Below are positions 62,613 to 64,000 of a DNA stretch of 64,000 bases, piece after piece; position 1 is the first letter of the stretch; each line of letters opens with the position of its first letter. The stretch comes from Leisingera aquaemixtae. GTDB taxonomy: Bacteria > Pseudomonadota > Alphaproteobacteria > Rhodobacterales > Rhodobacteraceae. Location of the stretch: NCBI RefSeq assembly GCF_019801145.1, contig NZ_JAHVJQ010000001.1:310001-374000 (forward strand), read 5' to 3'. The notes under the pieces were generated by a model. That model saw only the letters and a list, made by a program, of their open reading frames with translations. It was not told the DNA's origin and ran no database searches. A program made the position numbers and the translations under genes.

Positions 62613-63176
62613 ATGTCTGATGATTTTGAACTGGATACCGACGACCTGAAACGCCGCATGGACGGCGCGATGGCCAACCTGCGCACCGAATTCGCATCGC
62701 TGCGCACCGGCCGGGCTTCTGCCTCGATGCTGGAGCCGGTGATGGTGGATGCTTACGGCTCGATGACACCGATCAATCAGGTGGGCACCGTCAACGTGCC
62801 GGAGCCGCGCATGGTCACCATCAACGTCTGGGACAAGGGCTTGGTCGGCAAGGTGGAGAAGGCCATCCGCGAGTCTGGCCTCGGCATCAACCCGCAGCTC
62901 AACGGCACCATCATCATGCTGCCGATTCCGGAGCTGAACGAGGAACGCCGCCGCGAGCTGGGCAAGGTGGCCGGCCAGTACGCCGAACATGCCCGCGTGT
63001 CGATCCGCAACGTCCGCCGCGACGGCATGGATCAGATCAAGAAGGCCAAGGCCGACGGCATGTCGGAAGACGATCAGAAGTTCTGGGAAGCCGAAGTGCA
63101 GGAGCTGACCGACAAGATGATCAAGCATGTGGATGAGGCGCTTGAGACCAAGCAAGCCGAGATCATGCAGGTCTGA
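62613..63176 (+). CDS. frr: Ribosome recycling factor
   Basis: Splits post-termination ribosomes together with EF-G; 187 residues. The three-helix bundle domain begins [33 protein letters not shown]. The middle domain has [18 protein letters not shown] and [18 protein letters not shown]. The C-terminal helix has [25 protein letters not shown] precedes the start. Confidence 0.96.
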   Translation: MSDDFELDTDDLKRRMDGAMANLRTEFASLRTGRASASMLEPVMVDAYGSMTPINQVGTVNVPEPRMVTINVWDKGLVGKVEKAIRESGLGINPQLNGTIIMLPIPELNEERRRELGKVAGQYAEHARVSIRNVRRDGMDQIKKAKADGMSEDDQKFWEAEVQELTDKMIKHVDEALETKQAEIMQV

Positions 63177-63184
63177 CGGGCAAT

Positions 63185-63943
63185 ATGCCGGGTGATTCAA
63201 ATCCGCAAATCAGGGCCGCCGGAGATGCTCCGGCGGCCCGTTCCGGTCCGCGCCATGTCGCCATTATCATGGACGGCAACGGCCGCTGGGCCCAGGCCCG
63301 CGGCCGGCCGCGGCTGTTCGGCCACCATGCCGGCGCCCGCCGGGTGCGGGAAGTTGTCGAGTGCTGCCCGGAACTGGGCGTGAAATACCTTACCATCTTT
63401 GCCTTCTCGACCGAGAACTGGAAGCGCACGCAGACCGAAGTTGCCGGTTTGATGAGCCTTTTCCGCCGCTACATTTCCAAGGAAATGAACGCCTTGGCGG
63501 AAAAGAACGTCCGGGTGCGCTTTATCGGCGACCGGGTACGTCTGGATGCCAAGCTGATAGAGCTGATGGACAAGCTGGAGCAGAAGACCGAAGGCAACGA
63601 CGGCACCCAGCTGACCATCGCGCTGAACTATGGCGGCCGCGACGAGGTGGCGCGCGCCACCAAGCGGCTGGCGCGGGATGTGGCCGCAGGACGGCTGGAC
63701 CCCGAGGACGTCGACCAGGAAACCCTGCCGCGCTACCTCGACACCCATGTGCTGCCGGACCCGGATCTGGTGATCCGCACCAGCGGCGAGGCGCGGATCT
63801 CGAATTTCCTGCTGTGGCAGTCGGCCTATGCCGAGTACGAGTTCATCGACACCCTGTGGCCGGATTTCACGGCTGAGGAACTGGCGCGCCTGTGCAGCAG
63901 CTACAGCCGCCGCGACCGCCGGTTCGGGGCCGTAAAGACATGA
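63185..63943 (+). CDS. uppS: Undecaprenyl diphosphate synthase
   Basis: Makes C55 undecaprenyl diphosphate, the lipid carrier for cell-wall precursors, from FPP and isopentenyl diphosphate; 252 residues. The catalytic segment is HVAIIMDGNGRWAQARGRPR, followed by the family motifs YLTIFAFSTENWKR and LVIRTSGEARISNFLLWQ, and YAEYEFIDTLWPDF. The start lies eight bases after the frr stop, and its stop overlaps the cdsA start by four bases. Confidence 0.95.
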   Translation: MPGDSNPQIRAAGDAPAARSGPRHVAIIMDGNGRWAQARGRPRLFGHHAGARRVREVVECCPELGVKYLTIFAFSTENWKRTQTEVAGLMSLFRRYISKEMNALAEKNVRVRFIGDRVRLDAKLIELMDKLEQKTEGNDGTQLTIALNYGGRDEVARATKRLARDVAAGRLDPEDVDQETLPRYLDTHVLPDPDLVIRTSGEARISNFLLWQSAYAEYEFIDTLWPDFTAEELARLCSSYSRRDRRFGAVKT

Positions 63944-64000
63944 GCGCCGCCAAGGGCCGCTGGGCAGACCTGCTGCCGCGCGCTTTGTCCGCCGTGGTGA
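63940..64000 (+). CDS. cdsA: Phosphatidate cytidylyltransferase, N-terminus (3' end outside window)
   Basis: Only 20 codons are visible (MSAAKGRWADLLPRALSAVV), which fit the start of CdsA, the enzyme that makes CDP-diacylglycerol. It begins in the ATGA overlap with uppS; the uppS-cdsA order is standard in these bacteria. The name rests mainly on position. Confidence 0.7.
   Translation, partial: MSAAKGRWADLLPRALSAVV

Overview
The window is a stretch of high-GC chromosome from an alphaproteobacterium of the family Rhodobacteraceae, most likely the Roseobacter group (Leisingera/Phaeobacter/Ruegeria-like). The main reasons are a circularly permuted two-piece tmRNA whose tag reads ANDNRAPVALAA, a DMSP demethylation locus (dmdR-like regulator, dmdA, acuI), the trgA-trgB-cysK order known from Rhodobacter sphaeroides, an alphaproteobacterial SspB, and an RNase E with a large acidic S1 insertion and a C-terminal GWW motif. 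No phage, insertion sequence, CRISPR array or plasmid function is visible; the content is mostly core chromosome with some accessory genes.

Layout. 1-1320: end of purC, then purS and purQ (purine synthesis). 1357-4497: dctB-dctD two-component system; DctD lacks the GAFTGA loop. 4498-8124: long structured leader and rne. 8269-9386: divergent TusA-like protein and CcdA. 9460-12110: lipase-like membrane protein translationally coupled to a cytochrome P450. 12113-14152 (minus): fumC coupled to two very small genes (DUF4169, ribbon-helix-helix), plus another small conserved protein. 14353-15453: secreted protein and sspB. 15500-17655 (minus): chromate transporter coupled to a rhodanese-ChrB fusion. 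17753-18208: NTF2-like protein. 18365-18721: tmRNA gene with promoter. 18828-24334: DMSP region (GntR repressor, tandem operator-like repeats, dmdA, acuI, a universal stress protein, a BCCT transporter). 24338-34853: VOC protein, class V aminotransferase, photolyase, cfa, trgA, trgB, cysK, MscS-type channel and alanyl-tRNA editing protein. 34906-34995: tRNA-Ser(GGA), followed by almost 1 kb without a convincing gene. 35954-37621: RTX-repeat protein with a C-terminal Hint domain. 37717-46716 (minus): MocA-like transferase, dimethylglycine dehydrogenase-like enzyme, BT1-type transporter, CorC-type protein, XerD, a 505-residue exported protein and a 49-residue membrane protein. 46798-48494: aroK-aroB. 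48573-50774: NIT-domain chemoreceptor. 51168-53738: ssb, lytic transglycosylase, a TTG-started membrane protein and a sulfotransferase remnant. 53792-60052 (minus): complete peptide-type ABC importer. 60612-64000: miaA, then pyrH, frr, uppS and the start of cdsA.

How the parts work together. The clearest functional unit is the DMSP module: a BCCT carrier could bring DMSP in, DmdA removes a methyl group to tetrahydrofolate, and AcuI detoxifies acryloyl-CoA; the divergent GntR protein probably represses the set through two perfect 14-base direct repeats in the shared promoter region. The other notable theme is RNA and protein quality control (rne, tmRNA, sspB, alaX, miaA). Terminators are easy to see, and several share the same GGCAGCC/GGCTGCC stem. 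A dispersed intergenic motif occurs four times. Two perfect TTAA-N7-TTAA boxes suggest CtrA control of small genes.

Coordinates of start codons were chosen from ribosome-binding sites and family lengths; functions were assigned from motifs and remembered family features, with no database search.
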